A stretch of 64,000 bases of DNA from an uncultured Bacteroidales bacterium (lineage in GTDB: Bacteria; Bacteroidota; Bacteroidia; Bacteroidales; Paludibacteraceae). Positions 26,021 to 34,968 of the stretch are shown here, piece by piece (the stretch's first letter is position 1; every line of letters starts with the position of its first letter). A model generated the notes under the pieces. The model worked only from the letters and a program-made list of their open reading frames with translations, made no database searches and was not told the DNA's origin. A program made the translations under genes and the position numbers. Where the stretch lies: contig CADCCH010000002.1 of assembly GCA_902799875.1 (NCBI GenBank), positions 1 through 64,000 of the forward strand, in the 5' to 3' direction.

Positions 26021-27559
26021 TTAATATCCGTCATTTTGTTTCCAGCCATTATGGATCAACAGCATGTCTTGCGGAATAGGAAAGACCGTTGTATGACCGG
26101 TCCATTGGCCGAAACGGATCATGTCGTTGCGGTGCCAACCTTCCCACATCAATTCACGCCAACGCTCCTCGTATATATCGTTCAGGCTCGGCGTCGCTAT
26201 CTCACCGGCCCCGACGCGATCGCGTATTGCTTTAATCTCTGCATAAGCACTTAGCCCTTGGCGCACCTTCGCCTCAGCCTTCATCAGCACCACATCCGCG
26301 TAGCGGAAGAGCACGATATCGTTCTTTCCTACATTGCAGTCTTGAATACCATTCGGGTCATGTTCGTACTTGTTCAACCGCGCACCGGCGGTCTTCTCGT
26401 ACGGCGTACCCGATACGTCTATCGCTACCTTATCCGCCTCATACACCAGCGGAGTTTCGCCATCTTCGCGGTAGATCATCTGTCCGTTCACATACACTGT
26501 GTCGTAATAAAAATAGAGATCGAACCGCGGGTCCTGTTGAGGGGTCTTGTAACCAAACACCTTGAGCGTCTCCAAGCTCGCCGAAGTACCGTTCTCACCA
26601 CCCATACCGAGTGCCGCCGCATGATTGTAATGCATCGTCCGCTGCTCGTACTTGTATTTGGCTACGTACTTGCCCACCTCGCGCGGGATCACATATATAT
26701 TTTCACGCGAACGGTCGTTTTCCAACGAGAAATTGGTTTGAAGGTTCTTTTCCAAAGCGTAGTATAGGGACAAGGTATCGGCATAACGCACAACCGAATC
26801 GTACAAAGCCGTTTGCTCCACACCCGTATAAACGACATGATTCAGATAGAGTTTCATCAGCACAAACGACGCCACGTAATAGGTCATGCGTCCGTAGTAC
26901 TGCCCGAGAGCTTGGTTCGCCGCTTCATGCGCGAGAAGCGGCATTGCTTCCCTTAACTCCTTCACGGCAAAATCATACACCTCTTTGCGACTCGCTAACT
27001 GCAGACTGTCCGTCGGGATATCCGTCCGCGTCACGATAGGTACTCTGCCGTACAAATCCAACAGATACCAGTAGTACATCGCCCGCACGGCACGCAGTTC
27101 GGCTTTGTACTCCGCCAACAACGCCGCGTCCTTATCGGGTTGGTTATACGCCTCGATATGTGCGATACCGCTGTTACAGAGCATCACTACCTTGAAAAGA
27201 TAATCCCAGGTATCCCGAATCGATCGGTCATCCGTTGTCCAAGCGTGGTTATGCAGGTCCTGCCAGTACCCGCCGTCGTACCAGTCACCGCCACGCGTGG
27301 GGATAATCTGCTCGTCCGTGGTCAACGAGTTGAGGTCATACACACCCCTACCTGTTCCTTGCAAACCCTGCGAGTCCGCGGTACCGCCCAGATACATATA
27401 CACCGACAGCACGGCATTGTTGCGCAATGCGATCATCGAACCAAACGCCTCTTCTTCCGTCAAGGCCGACGAAGGATGTTCCTCCAAAAATGAACAACCT
27501 GACCATAGTACCAGCAAAAAACTGATTACTGATAACTGATATCTGAAAACTTTTTTCAT
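26021..27559 (-). CDS. SusD/RagB-family outer-membrane lipoprotein
   Basis: 512 residues. Lipoprotein signal with lipobox LWSGC (Cys ~22), then the SusD fold: N-terminal FLEEHPSSALTEEEAF, TPR-like helices with RAMYYWYLLDLYGRVPI, and the C-terminal block ERWRELMWEGWHRNDMIRFGQW. It forms the lid on the SusC transporter and binds the imported glycan or peptide. The ATG overlaps the SusC stop by one base (TAATG). Part of the signal peptide (YQLSVISF) is encoded by a short DNA repeat (27512-27545). Substrate unknown; no glycoside hydrolase gene is adjacent. Confidence 0.95.
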   Translation of the reverse strand: MKKVFRYQLSVISFLLVLWSGCSFLEEHPSSALTEEEAFGSMIALRNNAVLSVYMYLGGTADSQGLQGTGRGVYDLNSLTTDEQIIPTRGGDWYDGGYWQDLHNHAWTTDDRSIRDTWDYLFKVVMLCNSGIAHIEAYNQPDKDAALLAEYKAELRAVRAMYYWYLLDLYGRVPIVTRTDIPTDSLQLASRKEVYDFAVKELREAMPLLAHEAANQALGQYYGRMTYYVASFVLMKLYLNHVVYTGVEQTALYDSVVRYADTLSLYYALEKNLQTNFSLENDRSRENIYVIPREVGKYVAKYKYEQRTMHYNHAAALGMGGENGTSASLETLKVFGYKTPQQDPRFDLYFYYDTVYVNGQMIYREDGETPLVYEADKVAIDVSGTPYEKTAGARLNKYEHDPNGIQDCNVGKNDIVLFRYADVVLMKAEAKVRQGLSAYAEIKAIRDRVGAGEIATPSLNDIYEERWRELMWEGWHRNDMIRFGQWTGHTTVFPIPQDMLLIHNGWKQNDGY

Positions 27560-30183
27560 TAGAATCCAATCGATAAGCCAAAGGTGAATAAATGCGATAA
27601 GGGATACGTACGTTTATCGTCCACACCGATGGTGGAGTTAATGTTCGTACTGTTGATGATCGGTGTGTGACCCGAATAGGCGCTGATCGTGCCGACATTG
27701 TTCATCGTCAGCACCAGTCGCAAGGTCTCCACCACTTTGTTGACCGGCAGCGGCACCTGATAACCCAGCGTGATATAGTCGAAGTTCACAAAGTCTCCTT
27801 TCTCTAACCAATAATCCGTCACCTGCTGGTCGTAGATCTTCTTCTCCGGTGCAGCTGCCAGCACATTATACAGCGGCAGCGAACCGAGGTTCATATACGC
27901 CAGCGAGGTACCGTTGAAGATCTTATGTCCGAAGGCACCGTTGATCTGAATCGACAGATCGAAATTCTTGTATTTGAGACTGATGTTCGACCCCAGCAGC
28001 ACTTTCGGCGTTGCCTGACCTGCGATGTGCCGTGCCCCTTCGCCATAGGTATAACCGCCCTTTCCGTTATCGACTAATCCCGTACATTCCGGCAGGTAGA
28101 AGGTAGCCAGCGGTTGGCCCACGATCTGCCAGACGATATCGTTGTCACCGCCGTGCGAACCCGCACCGTTGACCGAGGCAATCGCCTGATAATCGGCAGC
28201 ATACAACCATTCGCTTCCGTGCATACCGCTCAGACTCAGCAGCTTGTTGCGTTGCCATGTCACGTTGGCATTGATGCTGAATTTCCAGTCCTTCGTCTTC
28301 ACGATCGTACCGCCAAGCGAAATCTCCACACCTTCGTTCCTCATGCTGCCAAGATTGGCCACCAGCGTCGGGTATGTATAAGGCGGTGTGGACACGCGGT
28401 AAGGATAGAGCATGTCGGTGATAAGCGTGTTGTAATAACTGATGTTCGCTACTAGCCGTCCTTTGAAAAGACTCAAATCCACCCCCACGTTACCGGTGTG
28501 ACTGACTTCCCATTTCAGGTCCGGATTAGCATTACGCAGCGCCGCATAGGTCGTGATACCTTTGCCGTTCACTTCCGCCACACCGTTCGGTTCGTACAGC
28601 AACATCGTCAGATAACTGTCGATCGCCGACTGGTTTCCTGACAGACCGTAACCGCCGTTCAACCGCAAGTGGTCCAGCACCTCGTTCTGCGGCATCCAAG
28701 GCTCATTGGAGATCGTCCAGGAAGCCGAGATAGAAGGAAACAGGCCCCATTTGTTGTTCTTACCGAACTTACTGCTGCCGTCCGTACGAAGGGATGCCGT
28801 CAGATTATAACGGTCCAGAATCGTATAGCTCACGCGCCCCATGAACGACGCCATGTTCGCACCTATCTTGTACGAATCCGTACCATCCCACGGTCGCATC
28901 GAACCACCCGACAGACGGTCGGCACCGATGAGGTTAGCTCCCGCTTGATAGGTCGTTACATGGAAACCCTCCGCTTTGTTCGTACTGATCTCCGCCAAGG
29001 CCATGGCCGATAATGCATGTGCACCCCAACTCTGGTTGTAATCCAACACCAAATTCGCTAATATATCGTGCGTCTTGCCGGTCGAACGGTATGCTAATCC
29101 GCCTTCCTCCGTCGGGGCGGTCAGCGACTCATCCGCACGATGGTACGTATAAGCGCCCAATATCTTCAGATGCAGTTGCTCTATGAGTTTAAAATCCAGA
29201 TGCAGGTTCGTGCTGATGTGGGCGTCCGAAGGTTGGCTGATGTTCTCTAACCATGCCAAGGGGTTGGCTATCTGACTCGCTCCCGGATCGCCGTCCCATC
29301 CTCCGCTCGCGTTGCGCACTGCCGGATAAGTGGGATTGAAACAAGCGGCGCTGTAGAACAGCTTCTGCTCATTGAACGGGGTCTTGCTCTGCTGCAAGGA
29401 TCCGAACATACCGATATTGATTTTCAGCACATCGTCCCACATCCGCTGTGTGAGGTTGACGTTCGCCACAAACGACTGCGAACCCGTGTTCTTCACTACA
29501 TATTGGTCATCGATAAACCCGACACTCGCGCGATAGGTCGTCCGTTGGGTACCGCCGGTGAACGCCAGATGATGGTGGTGGGAGAAGGAGGTGCGCGTGA
29601 TCTCTTTCTGCCAGTTCGTATTCGCGCCCTTGTCCATGTACGACAGCCCGTGGTCCTGACAGAACGTCCGGTAGGCGTCCGCACTCAACACCGGCAGCGT
29701 CTTATACACCACCCCTGCCGCAAACGAACCGTTATAATGGATGCGCAGTTTGCCTTCACTACCCTTCAGCGTCGTCACTTCGATCACACCACCTGCACCG
29801 CGGGAACCGAACTGTGCCGTCTCGCTCGCATCTTTAAGAATACGAAAACTCTCGATATCCGTCGGATTGACGGTCGATAGCAGACTCATGTCGCCTATCA
29901 CTCCGTCCACGATAATCAACGGATCATTACTTCCCGACAACGATACTGTACCGCGCAGACGCACCGCACTCATCGCATTCTCGCCGCTTCGATCCACCGT
30001 CATACCGGCAACGCGACCGCGGATTGCATCGATCGCATTCGAACTCTGATCGCGATTATTCATGTCCTCTTGCCCGATCGTGGTACCGTACGCCCACGGC
30101 TCGGAAACCTGCACCGTGTCGCTCTGCGCCCAGCCCTGCAGCCCCATGACCAGCAAGAAAAGCGAAATCCATTTTCTTTTCAT
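27559..30183 (-). CDS. SusC/RagA-family TonB-linked outer-membrane transporter
   Basis: 874 residues from the ATG at 30183, chosen because a signal peptide (MKRKWISLFLLVMGLQGWAQ) starts there and a promoter lies just upstream. The plug domain starts almost at once (AIRGRVAGMTVDRSGENAMSAVRLRG, then DPLIIVDGVIGD), followed by the beta-barrel and its terminal strand HLFTFGLSIGF. Most SusC proteins are near 1000 residues with an N-terminal carboxypeptidase-regulatory domain; this one lacks it. It forms a TonB-dependent importer with the coupled SusD. No sigma/anti-sigma or hybrid two-component regulator is next to the pair. Confidence 0.95.
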   Translation of the reverse strand: MKRKWISLFLLVMGLQGWAQSDTVQVSEPWAYGTTIGQEDMNNRDQSSNAIDAIRGRVAGMTVDRSGENAMSAVRLRGTVSLSGSNDPLIIVDGVIGDMSLLSTVNPTDIESFRILKDASETAQFGSRGAGGVIEVTTLKGSEGKLRIHYNGSFAAGVVYKTLPVLSADAYRTFCQDHGLSYMDKGANTNWQKEITRTSFSHHHHLAFTGGTQRTTYRASVGFIDDQYVVKNTGSQSFVANVNLTQRMWDDVLKINIGMFGSLQQSKTPFNEQKLFYSAACFNPTYPAVRNASGGWDGDPGASQIANPLAWLENISQPSDAHISTNLHLDFKLIEQLHLKILGAYTYHRADESLTAPTEEGGLAYRSTGKTHDILANLVLDYNQSWGAHALSAMALAEISTNKAEGFHVTTYQAGANLIGADRLSGGSMRPWDGTDSYKIGANMASFMGRVSYTILDRYNLTASLRTDGSSKFGKNNKWGLFPSISASWTISNEPWMPQNEVLDHLRLNGGYGLSGNQSAIDSYLTMLLYEPNGVAEVNGKGITTYAALRNANPDLKWEVSHTGNVGVDLSLFKGRLVANISYYNTLITDMLYPYRVSTPPYTYPTLVANLGSMRNEGVEISLGGTIVKTKDWKFSINANVTWQRNKLLSLSGMHGSEWLYAADYQAIASVNGAGSHGGDNDIVWQIVGQPLATFYLPECTGLVDNGKGGYTYGEGARHIAGQATPKVLLGSNISLKYKNFDLSIQINGAFGHKIFNGTSLAYMNLGSLPLYNVLAAAPEKKIYDQQVTDYWLEKGDFVNFDYITLGYQVPLPVNKVVETLRLVLTMNNVGTISAYSGHTPIINSTNINSTIGVDDKRTYPLSHLFTFGLSIGF

Positions 30184-30208
30184 GATAGCGTGTTTTTCAT
30201 TGCGGGTG

Positions 30209-30240
30209 CAAAGGTACACAAAATTTTGGACATACGCAAA
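30209..30240 (-). promoter_or_regulatory. Promoter of the susC-susD unit
   Basis: Minus strand TTTG (30240-30237), 20 nt, TACCTTTG (30216-30209), 25 nt before the SusC ATG. It also supports that start codon. Confidence 0.85.
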
Positions 30241-30256
30241 TATTTGAATATTTTTA

Positions 30257-30292
30257 TACAAAAAACTCCCACGGCATTTCTGCCCTGGGAGT
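30257..30292 (-). terminator. Rho-independent terminator after the 83-residue gene
   Basis: Minus strand ACTCCCA-GGCA, GAAA-type loop, TGCC-TGGGAGT, then TTTTTT. It follows the stop at 30298 directly and insulates the SusC promoter. Confidence 0.85.
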
Positions 30293-30297
30293 AACAT

Positions 30298-30549
30298 TTA
30301 TTCCTCTTTCTTGTAGATCTTTGCCTTCGGGGCGATCTGCAATCCCTCTTGGTCATCCAGCGGAATCCACCACAACTCCTTAAACTCATGCCGCTTGTGC
30401 TCATACTTCAGGAAATGAATCATCCACTCCATGCGCATCATACTGCGCTCTAACCAAAAGAACTCGCGCCATTGATCATCCGTCAACTCCACAATGTCAA
30501 ACGTCGGGGTCTTGGCGCCAAAATACCGAAATCGAACTGCTAATGTCAT
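30298..30549 (-). CDS. Small conserved-looking unknown protein
   Basis: 83 residues, no signal peptide, rich in aromatic and charged residues (DDQWREFFWLERSMMRMEW). It has its own promoter (30572-30602) and its own terminator, so it is a real monocistronic gene. I do not recognise a family. The start at 30549 lies 23 nt after the -7 box, so the leader is short. Confidence 0.72.
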   Translation of the reverse strand: MTLAVRFRYFGAKTPTFDIVELTDDQWREFFWLERSMMRMEWMIHFLKYEHKRHEFKELWWIPLDDQEGLQIAPKAKIYKKEE

Positions 30550-30571
30550 ACACTATATCTAAATTTTCCGA

Positions 30572-30602
30572 CAAAATTATAAAAAAAGGCGCACGTACGC
30601 AA
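30572..30602 (-). promoter_or_regulatory. Promoter of the 83-residue gene
   Basis: Minus strand TTG (30602-30600), 20 nt, TAATTTTG (30579-30572). Confidence 0.75.
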
Positions 30603-30715
30603 TACGCACGTGCATTTTTTTTTTACGCAAAGTACCTTTTTTATGTCATTTTTTACGCAAAGTTGAAAAATTCGTATATATATATTATTTTATTTATTAC
30701 ATACAATATCAATAT

Positions 30716-30892
30716 CTAACTATCAACACCTCCCCATACAATCAACACAATCGCCCAATACCGACGCAAGGAACTTTGCTCCTTATGAGACAGCAACAGA
30801 AAGGCGCCGAAAAGACAGACGGTAGATGTACTGATATATTCAATAGGATTGATATAGTCCTCGAAAATCTGCTCCGGAATGAAGGAAGTACG
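30716..30892 (-). pseudogene. Possible remnant of a membrane protein gene behind an intact promoter
   Basis: An open frame of about 58 codons with a protein-like composition (FIPEQIFEDYINPIEYIS, then hydrophobic TVCLFGAFLLL and YWAIVLIVWGG) ending in TAG. No ATG lies between the promoter at 30897-30927 and this frame, so as it stands it would not be translated normally. It may be the N-terminal stub of a membrane regulator or sensor, or chance. The rest of the 30550-30983 gap holds only promoters and AT-rich DNA. Confidence 0.3.
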
Positions 30893-30896
30893 GCAG

Positions 30897-30927
30897 CAAA
30901 GGTACGAAAATTTTTGGACATACGCAA
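30897..30927 (-). promoter_or_regulatory. Minus-strand promoter with no clear gene
   Basis: Minus strand TTG (30927-30925), 20 nt, TACCTTTG (30904-30897). It points into the gene-poor stretch with the possible remnant and lies back to back with the plus-strand promoter at 30934-30965. Confidence 0.65.
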
Positions 30928-30933
30928 GAAAAA

Positions 30934-30965
30934 TTTGCACAAATCAAAAAAAAGTAGTACCTTTG
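30934..30965 (+). promoter_or_regulatory. Promoter of the RsmF-like methyltransferase gene
   Basis: TTTG (30934-30937), 20 nt, TACCTTTG (30958-30965), 18 nt before the ATG at 30984. Confidence 0.85.
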
Positions 30966-30983
30966 CAGCGAAATTGGGAAAAT

Positions 30984-32327
30984 ATGCTGCCGGTTGAGTT
31001 TATAGAGCGGATGCATCAGCAGTTAGGCAATGAGGCGGAGCTGTTGATAAGGGCCCTGGAAACGGAGCCTGTTACGTCGATCCGGTTGAATACCAAACTG
31101 GATGTGCTGACGTTTGAGTGCGACACGGACGAGGTGCCGTGGCATCTGGACGGTTACTACCTGAGTGAGCGTCCGCAGTTCACGCTGGATCCGCTGTTCC
31201 ATGCGGGGTGCTACTACGTGCAGGAAGCGAGTTCGATGTTCATTCAGCAGATATTAGAGCAGTATGTGGACCCGTCTTCGATTGTATTAGACCTCTGCGC
31301 CGCACCGGGAGGAAAATCGACACTGATCAGTGAGTACCTTGGCCGGGACGGACTGCTGCTGAGCAACGAGGTCGTTCGTCAACGCGTCTTCATTTTAAGC
31401 GAGAATATTCAGAAATGGGGCAACGGCAATACGGTCGTTACTCATAACTCGGCTGCCGAATACGGGGAGCGGTGCAAGCACCTATTTGATTGTATACTGG
31501 TCGATGCGCCGTGTTCGGGCGAGGGTATGTTCCGCAAGGACCTGCAAGCGCGGGAGGAATGGAGCGTACGGGCGGTGATGCAATGTGCAGAGCGGCAACG
31601 GGCGATATTGATGGATGTATGGGAAGCGCTGAAACCCGGTGGGGTGCTGATCTACTCGACCTGCACGTTCAACGAAGAAGAGAACGAGAAGAACGTGGAG
31701 TGGCTGACGGAGACCTTAGGTGGGTCTGTCCTGCCGGTGGACTATGATGCCGATTGGGGTATCACGGAGGGGACAGCAGGTTACCATTTCTATCCGCATA
31801 AGGCAAAAGGCGAAGGGTTCTATGTATGCGCGATACGCAAGAACAGCTACGAAGCCTTGGACCAAGCCCGGATTAAGACTCCGAAGAAGGAGGCGAAGAT
31901 GCCGCATCCGGAGTATCTGCCGGTGATGCGGAGTTGGTTGCAACATCCGGACGACTGGGCGATCCGTTATTCAGACCGTTTTGCAACGGCTTATCCGTTC
32001 AAATACAAAGAGATCATCGAATGGCTGAGTACGGAATTGACCTGTATCTCGACCGGTTTCGGTTTGGGTGAAGAGCGCGGTAAGGGAATTGCTCCGCAGC
32101 ATAGTCTGAGTATGCTGAAGGATCTGCGTAAGGAAGCCTTTCCGAATGTAGCGCTGACAAGGGAACAAGCGCTTAGTTATTTGCGGACCGAGTCTTTGAA
32201 CCTGAGTGACGTGCCTTTGGGCCTCTGCCTTTTGACCTATGAGGGTGTGCCCCTCGGTTTCGCGAAGAATGTCGGGAACCGGTTGAACAATCTTTACCCG
32301 AACGAGTGGCGGATCCGTCATCTCTAA
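30984..32327 (+). CDS. RNA (cytosine-5) methyltransferase, RsmF/NOL1-NOP2-sun family
   Basis: 447 residues. The start at 30984 is set by the promoter just upstream and by the N-terminal LPVEFIERMHQQLG typical of the family. SAM site AAPGGKS (106-112), motif IV DAPCSGEG with C177, motif VI STC with the nucleophile-type C227. The C-terminal part (YLRTESLNL ... LGFAKNVGNRLNNLYPNEWRIR) is the RsmF-type RNA-binding tail. It methylates a cytosine in rRNA (16S C1407 for E. coli RsmF) or possibly tRNA. The last 155 bp overlap the opposing helicase gene, yet this conserved tail shows that the frame is real. Confidence 0.92.
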   Translation: MLPVEFIERMHQQLGNEAELLIRALETEPVTSIRLNTKLDVLTFECDTDEVPWHLDGYYLSERPQFTLDPLFHAGCYYVQEASSMFIQQILEQYVDPSSIVLDLCAAPGGKSTLISEYLGRDGLLLSNEVVRQRVFILSENIQKWGNGNTVVTHNSAAEYGERCKHLFDCILVDAPCSGEGMFRKDLQAREEWSVRAVMQCAERQRAILMDVWEALKPGGVLIYSTCTFNEEENEKNVEWLTETLGGSVLPVDYDADWGITEGTAGYHFYPHKAKGEGFYVCAIRKNSYEALDQARIKTPKKEAKMPHPEYLPVMRSWLQHPDDWAIRYSDRFATAYPFKYKEIIEWLSTELTCISTGFGLGEERGKGIAPQHSLSMLKDLRKEAFPNVALTREQALSYLRTESLNLSDVPLGLCLLTYEGVPLGFAKNVGNRLNNLYPNEWRIRHL

Positions 32328-33414
32328 GAAATTTTTCTATTCTTTTCCAGTAACGAACATCATCGGGGCTGACGAGGGTCATCGCCTCACCGCTATTCTC
32401 TGCGCGTGCGGTTCGTCCGATCCGATGGACGTAGTCTTCGGGATCGTGGGGGACGTCGTAGTTGATGACTAGCGGTACGTCCGTCACATCGATACCGCGG
32501 GAGACGACGTCGGTGGCGACGAGGACGGCTATCTTGCCGTTCCGAAAATCGAGCATGACCTGGTCGCGCTCATGCTGCTCGAGATCGGAGTGCATGGGGT
32601 GCGCGTCTATCTTGAGGGAACGTAACATGCGCGCAAGGTCCTTGACGCGTTGTTTCTTTCCAGCAAACACTATTACTTTCTTGAGGTCTCTACCTTCCAA
32701 CAACTCCACCACCTTCGCCGTTTTCTCTGCTTCGTCCACAAACGCATGCATCTGTTTGATGGTCTCGGGAGGACGGGAAACAGCTATTTGGACCTCAACG
32801 GGGTTGTGCATGATCGCGCGCGCCAAGCGACGGATGTTGTCCGGCATGGTAGCAGAGAAGAGGATGGTCTGGCGGTCTTTGGGTAGTTTGCGGACGATGG
32901 TCATGATATCGTCGTAGAACCCCATATCGAGCATGCGGTCCGCCTCATCGAGGATGAAGTACTTGACGCCGGAGAAATCGATGTCGTAGATGTTCATCTG
33001 GGAGAGGAGTCGTCCGGGAGTCGCGATGACGATGTCTGCGCCCTTCTGTAATCCCGTGACCTGTGTGCCCCATGCGCCGTTGTCTTTTCCGCCGTAGATA
33101 GCGACGGAGGAGAAGGGGACATAGAAACCGAATCCCTCCATCTGCTGGTCGATCTGTTGGGCGAGTTCACGGGTAGGCGCCATGATGATGGCATTGAGCT
33201 TGTCGGGGTCATGGTCATCGTAAGCGAGGTTGGTGAGCAGCGGCAGGATGTACGCGGCGGTCTTGCCGGTTCCGGTCTGGGCACAAGCGATGACGTCATG
33301 CCGGTCGAGGATGACGGGTATGGCTTGCTCCTGCACAGGAGTGCAGGTATCGAAGTGCATGTCCCAGAGGGCGTCTAAGACTTCGTCGGAGAGGGGGAGT
33401 TCATCGAAGTACAT
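32173..33414 (-). CDS. DEAD-box RNA helicase (RhlE-like)
   Basis: 413 residues. Q-motif region FDTCTPVQEQAIP (21-33), motif I AQTGTGKT (45-52), motif Ia PTRELAQ, DEAD (156-159), SAT (187-189) and motif VI HRIGRTAR near 330. The basic C-terminal tail (~365-413, Ser/Arg/His-rich) is low-complexity, as in RhlE-type helicases that bind RNA nonspecifically. Its tail-coding region overlaps the 3' end of the convergent methyltransferase gene by 155 bp. Last gene of a probable thioredoxin-antiporter-epimerase-helicase operon. Confidence 0.94.
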   Translation of the reverse strand: MYFDELPLSDEVLDALWDMHFDTCTPVQEQAIPVILDRHDVIACAQTGTGKTAAYILPLLTNLAYDDHDPDKLNAIIMAPTRELAQQIDQQMEGFGFYVPFSSVAIYGGKDNGAWGTQVTGLQKGADIVIATPGRLLSQMNIYDIDFSGVKYFILDEADRMLDMGFYDDIMTIVRKLPKDRQTILFSATMPDNIRRLARAIMHNPVEVQIAVSRPPETIKQMHAFVDEAEKTAKVVELLEGRDLKKVIVFAGKKQRVKDLARMLRSLKIDAHPMHSDLEQHERDQVMLDFRNGKIAVLVATDVVSRGIDVTDVPLVINYDVPHDPEDYVHRIGRTARAENSGEAMTLVSPDDVRYWKRIEKFLRDDGSATRSGKDCSTGSRHSSRNRGAHPHRSKGRGPKARHSGSKTRSANN

Positions 33415-33428
33415 TTATGATTTCAAAT

Positions 33429-34940
33429 TTATTTTTCCCAGCCGTCGAAAATCTCCGGACCGTAGACGTTGTCCTCGGAAGGATCGTGGAGCGGAGCCCA
33501 GAGTTGTGCAAAGAAGGGGTTGCGTTTGGCTTCCCGATCCCACGCCCAAGGCATGGGGAAACAATCCGGACACCAGTGTCCTCCGAGTAAAATGAGTCGA
33601 CGGGACGCTTTGAAGGTATGGCCTTGCGCGCACTGCCAGGTGTCGTTACCGAGGTACTTACCGCCACGGAAAGCTGCGGCTTTGTTGAGTTCGGCATCGG
33701 TGAGAGAGTCCACGTCTTTGGACTCATCGTATCCGTGATCCAGCAGGACGGGTGTCTCGCTGTTATGGCTGACATCAAAATGTTTCCAGTCCGGGATCGC
33801 CTTATATTCTTCGAGCGAGCCATAGTACGCATGGATGCGCGGCTCGATGTTATGCTTGATCCACCACTGGGTGCCGTGCTCTTTGCTGTTCGCCATGAAG
33901 CGCATGGCGAGTTTGACACAATGCGGGAAGAGTTTGGCGATATGCGTCTTGGCGGCGAACTTAATGCCGGCGGGCAGGGACGGGGCTTTTGCCATCCGGG
34001 CAAAGTACTCCTTAACGGGTACATTCGCCCGGAAATGGAGGTAGTTCTCCAGCTTGTCTCCGTCGATGTACCACATACCGTGGAAGTTACGGGTGGTGAA
34101 CCAGTTGGCATTGAAGATCTGCTCGGGTTTGGGACAACCGATAGCGTCGAGCAGGAGACATTCGAACTCATAGTTCGAGAGCCGGTATTCGGCACCGGAA
34201 CCGATGTTATAATAGTTGTTCCAGAATTCCGCCGGTACCTCGGGACGGCATACGCGCTCGAGGAGTCGTCCGCTGTCCTCGACGGTTGCCCATTCAAGCA
34301 CGCCGCGGATGGGGACATGGAACATGATGGGGTCATAGTTCTTGAGGATGGCGGGATAGAGGATGCCGGACTGACGAAGGGAAGCCCAGGTCTTAATGCC
34401 GGAATCGGTGATGATGCGTTCCGCTTGGGCTTTAGTCAGTCCGTAATGATCGTACGCCGAGACGCAGATTGGATCGCCGGCGCGTCCCCAATGCAGCGGC
34501 TCACGCCGGTCTCCCATCTGGGCTACCGAACCGATATAGACCACTTTGGGTTGGTGGTCTTCAGGTTGGGCAAGAACGGCTTTGGTGACGTTCTCTGCAG
34601 CCGTGATGTTGGTGCGCCGCGTCGCCTTGGGACGGTAGTCCGCCTGGGGCGAGACCATACCGCCGACATGGAGCACGATATCTGCACCGGTGACACCCTT
34701 GAGGACGTCTTCGTATTTGGTGAGGTCACCCCATATAATGTTTAAGGTTGAATGTTGAAGGTTTAAAGGAGCCAGGAGCTCCTTGTTCTTTTGACTCGGG
34801 CGAGCGAGGATACGGAGTTCATATTGGTCAGGATAACGGAGGATCTCCATCATTCCGGCGTAACCCATGGTGCCGGTGGCACCGGTTAAGAAAATGCAAG
34901 TTTTCTTAGCCCGTTGGGCACGATTAACTTCGTTTTTCAT
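33429..34940 (-). CDS. NAD-dependent epimerase/dehydratase family protein
   Basis: 503 residues from the ATG at 34940; a TTG four codons upstream is less likely. Extended SDR: Rossmann motif GATGTMGYAG near residue 25, and a YGLTK (YxxxK) active site near 170. The C-terminal ~200 residues are unusual for the family and hold a Cys/His-rich stretch (GHWCPDCF) that may bind zinc. Substrate unknown. The stretch around LNLQHSTLNI (34738-34770) is encoded by short direct DNA repeats inserted in frame. It lies 28 bp after the antiporter gene and 14 bp before the helicase gene, with the same AAATTTATGATTTCAAATTT-like text at both junctions. Confidence 0.85.
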   Translation of the reverse strand: MKNEVNRAQRAKKTCIFLTGATGTMGYAGMMEILRYPDQYELRILARPSQKNKELLAPLNLQHSTLNIIWGDLTKYEDVLKGVTGADIVLHVGGMVSPQADYRPKATRRTNITAAENVTKAVLAQPEDHQPKVVYIGSVAQMGDRREPLHWGRAGDPICVSAYDHYGLTKAQAERIITDSGIKTWASLRQSGILYPAILKNYDPIMFHVPIRGVLEWATVEDSGRLLERVCRPEVPAEFWNNYYNIGSGAEYRLSNYEFECLLLDAIGCPKPEQIFNANWFTTRNFHGMWYIDGDKLENYLHFRANVPVKEYFARMAKAPSLPAGIKFAAKTHIAKLFPHCVKLAMRFMANSKEHGTQWWIKHNIEPRIHAYYGSLEEYKAIPDWKHFDVSHNSETPVLLDHGYDESKDVDSLTDAELNKAAAFRGGKYLGNDTWQCAQGHTFKASRRLILLGGHWCPDCFPMPWAWDREAKRNPFFAQLWAPLHDPSEDNVYGPEIFDGWEK

Positions 34941-34968
34941 TTCAAATTTCAAATTTATGATTTCAAAT

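Noticed and set aside
33618..34745. Plus-strand open frame opposite the epimerase gene
   Set aside because: Antisense shadow; the minus-strand frame has the Rossmann and YxxxK motifs.
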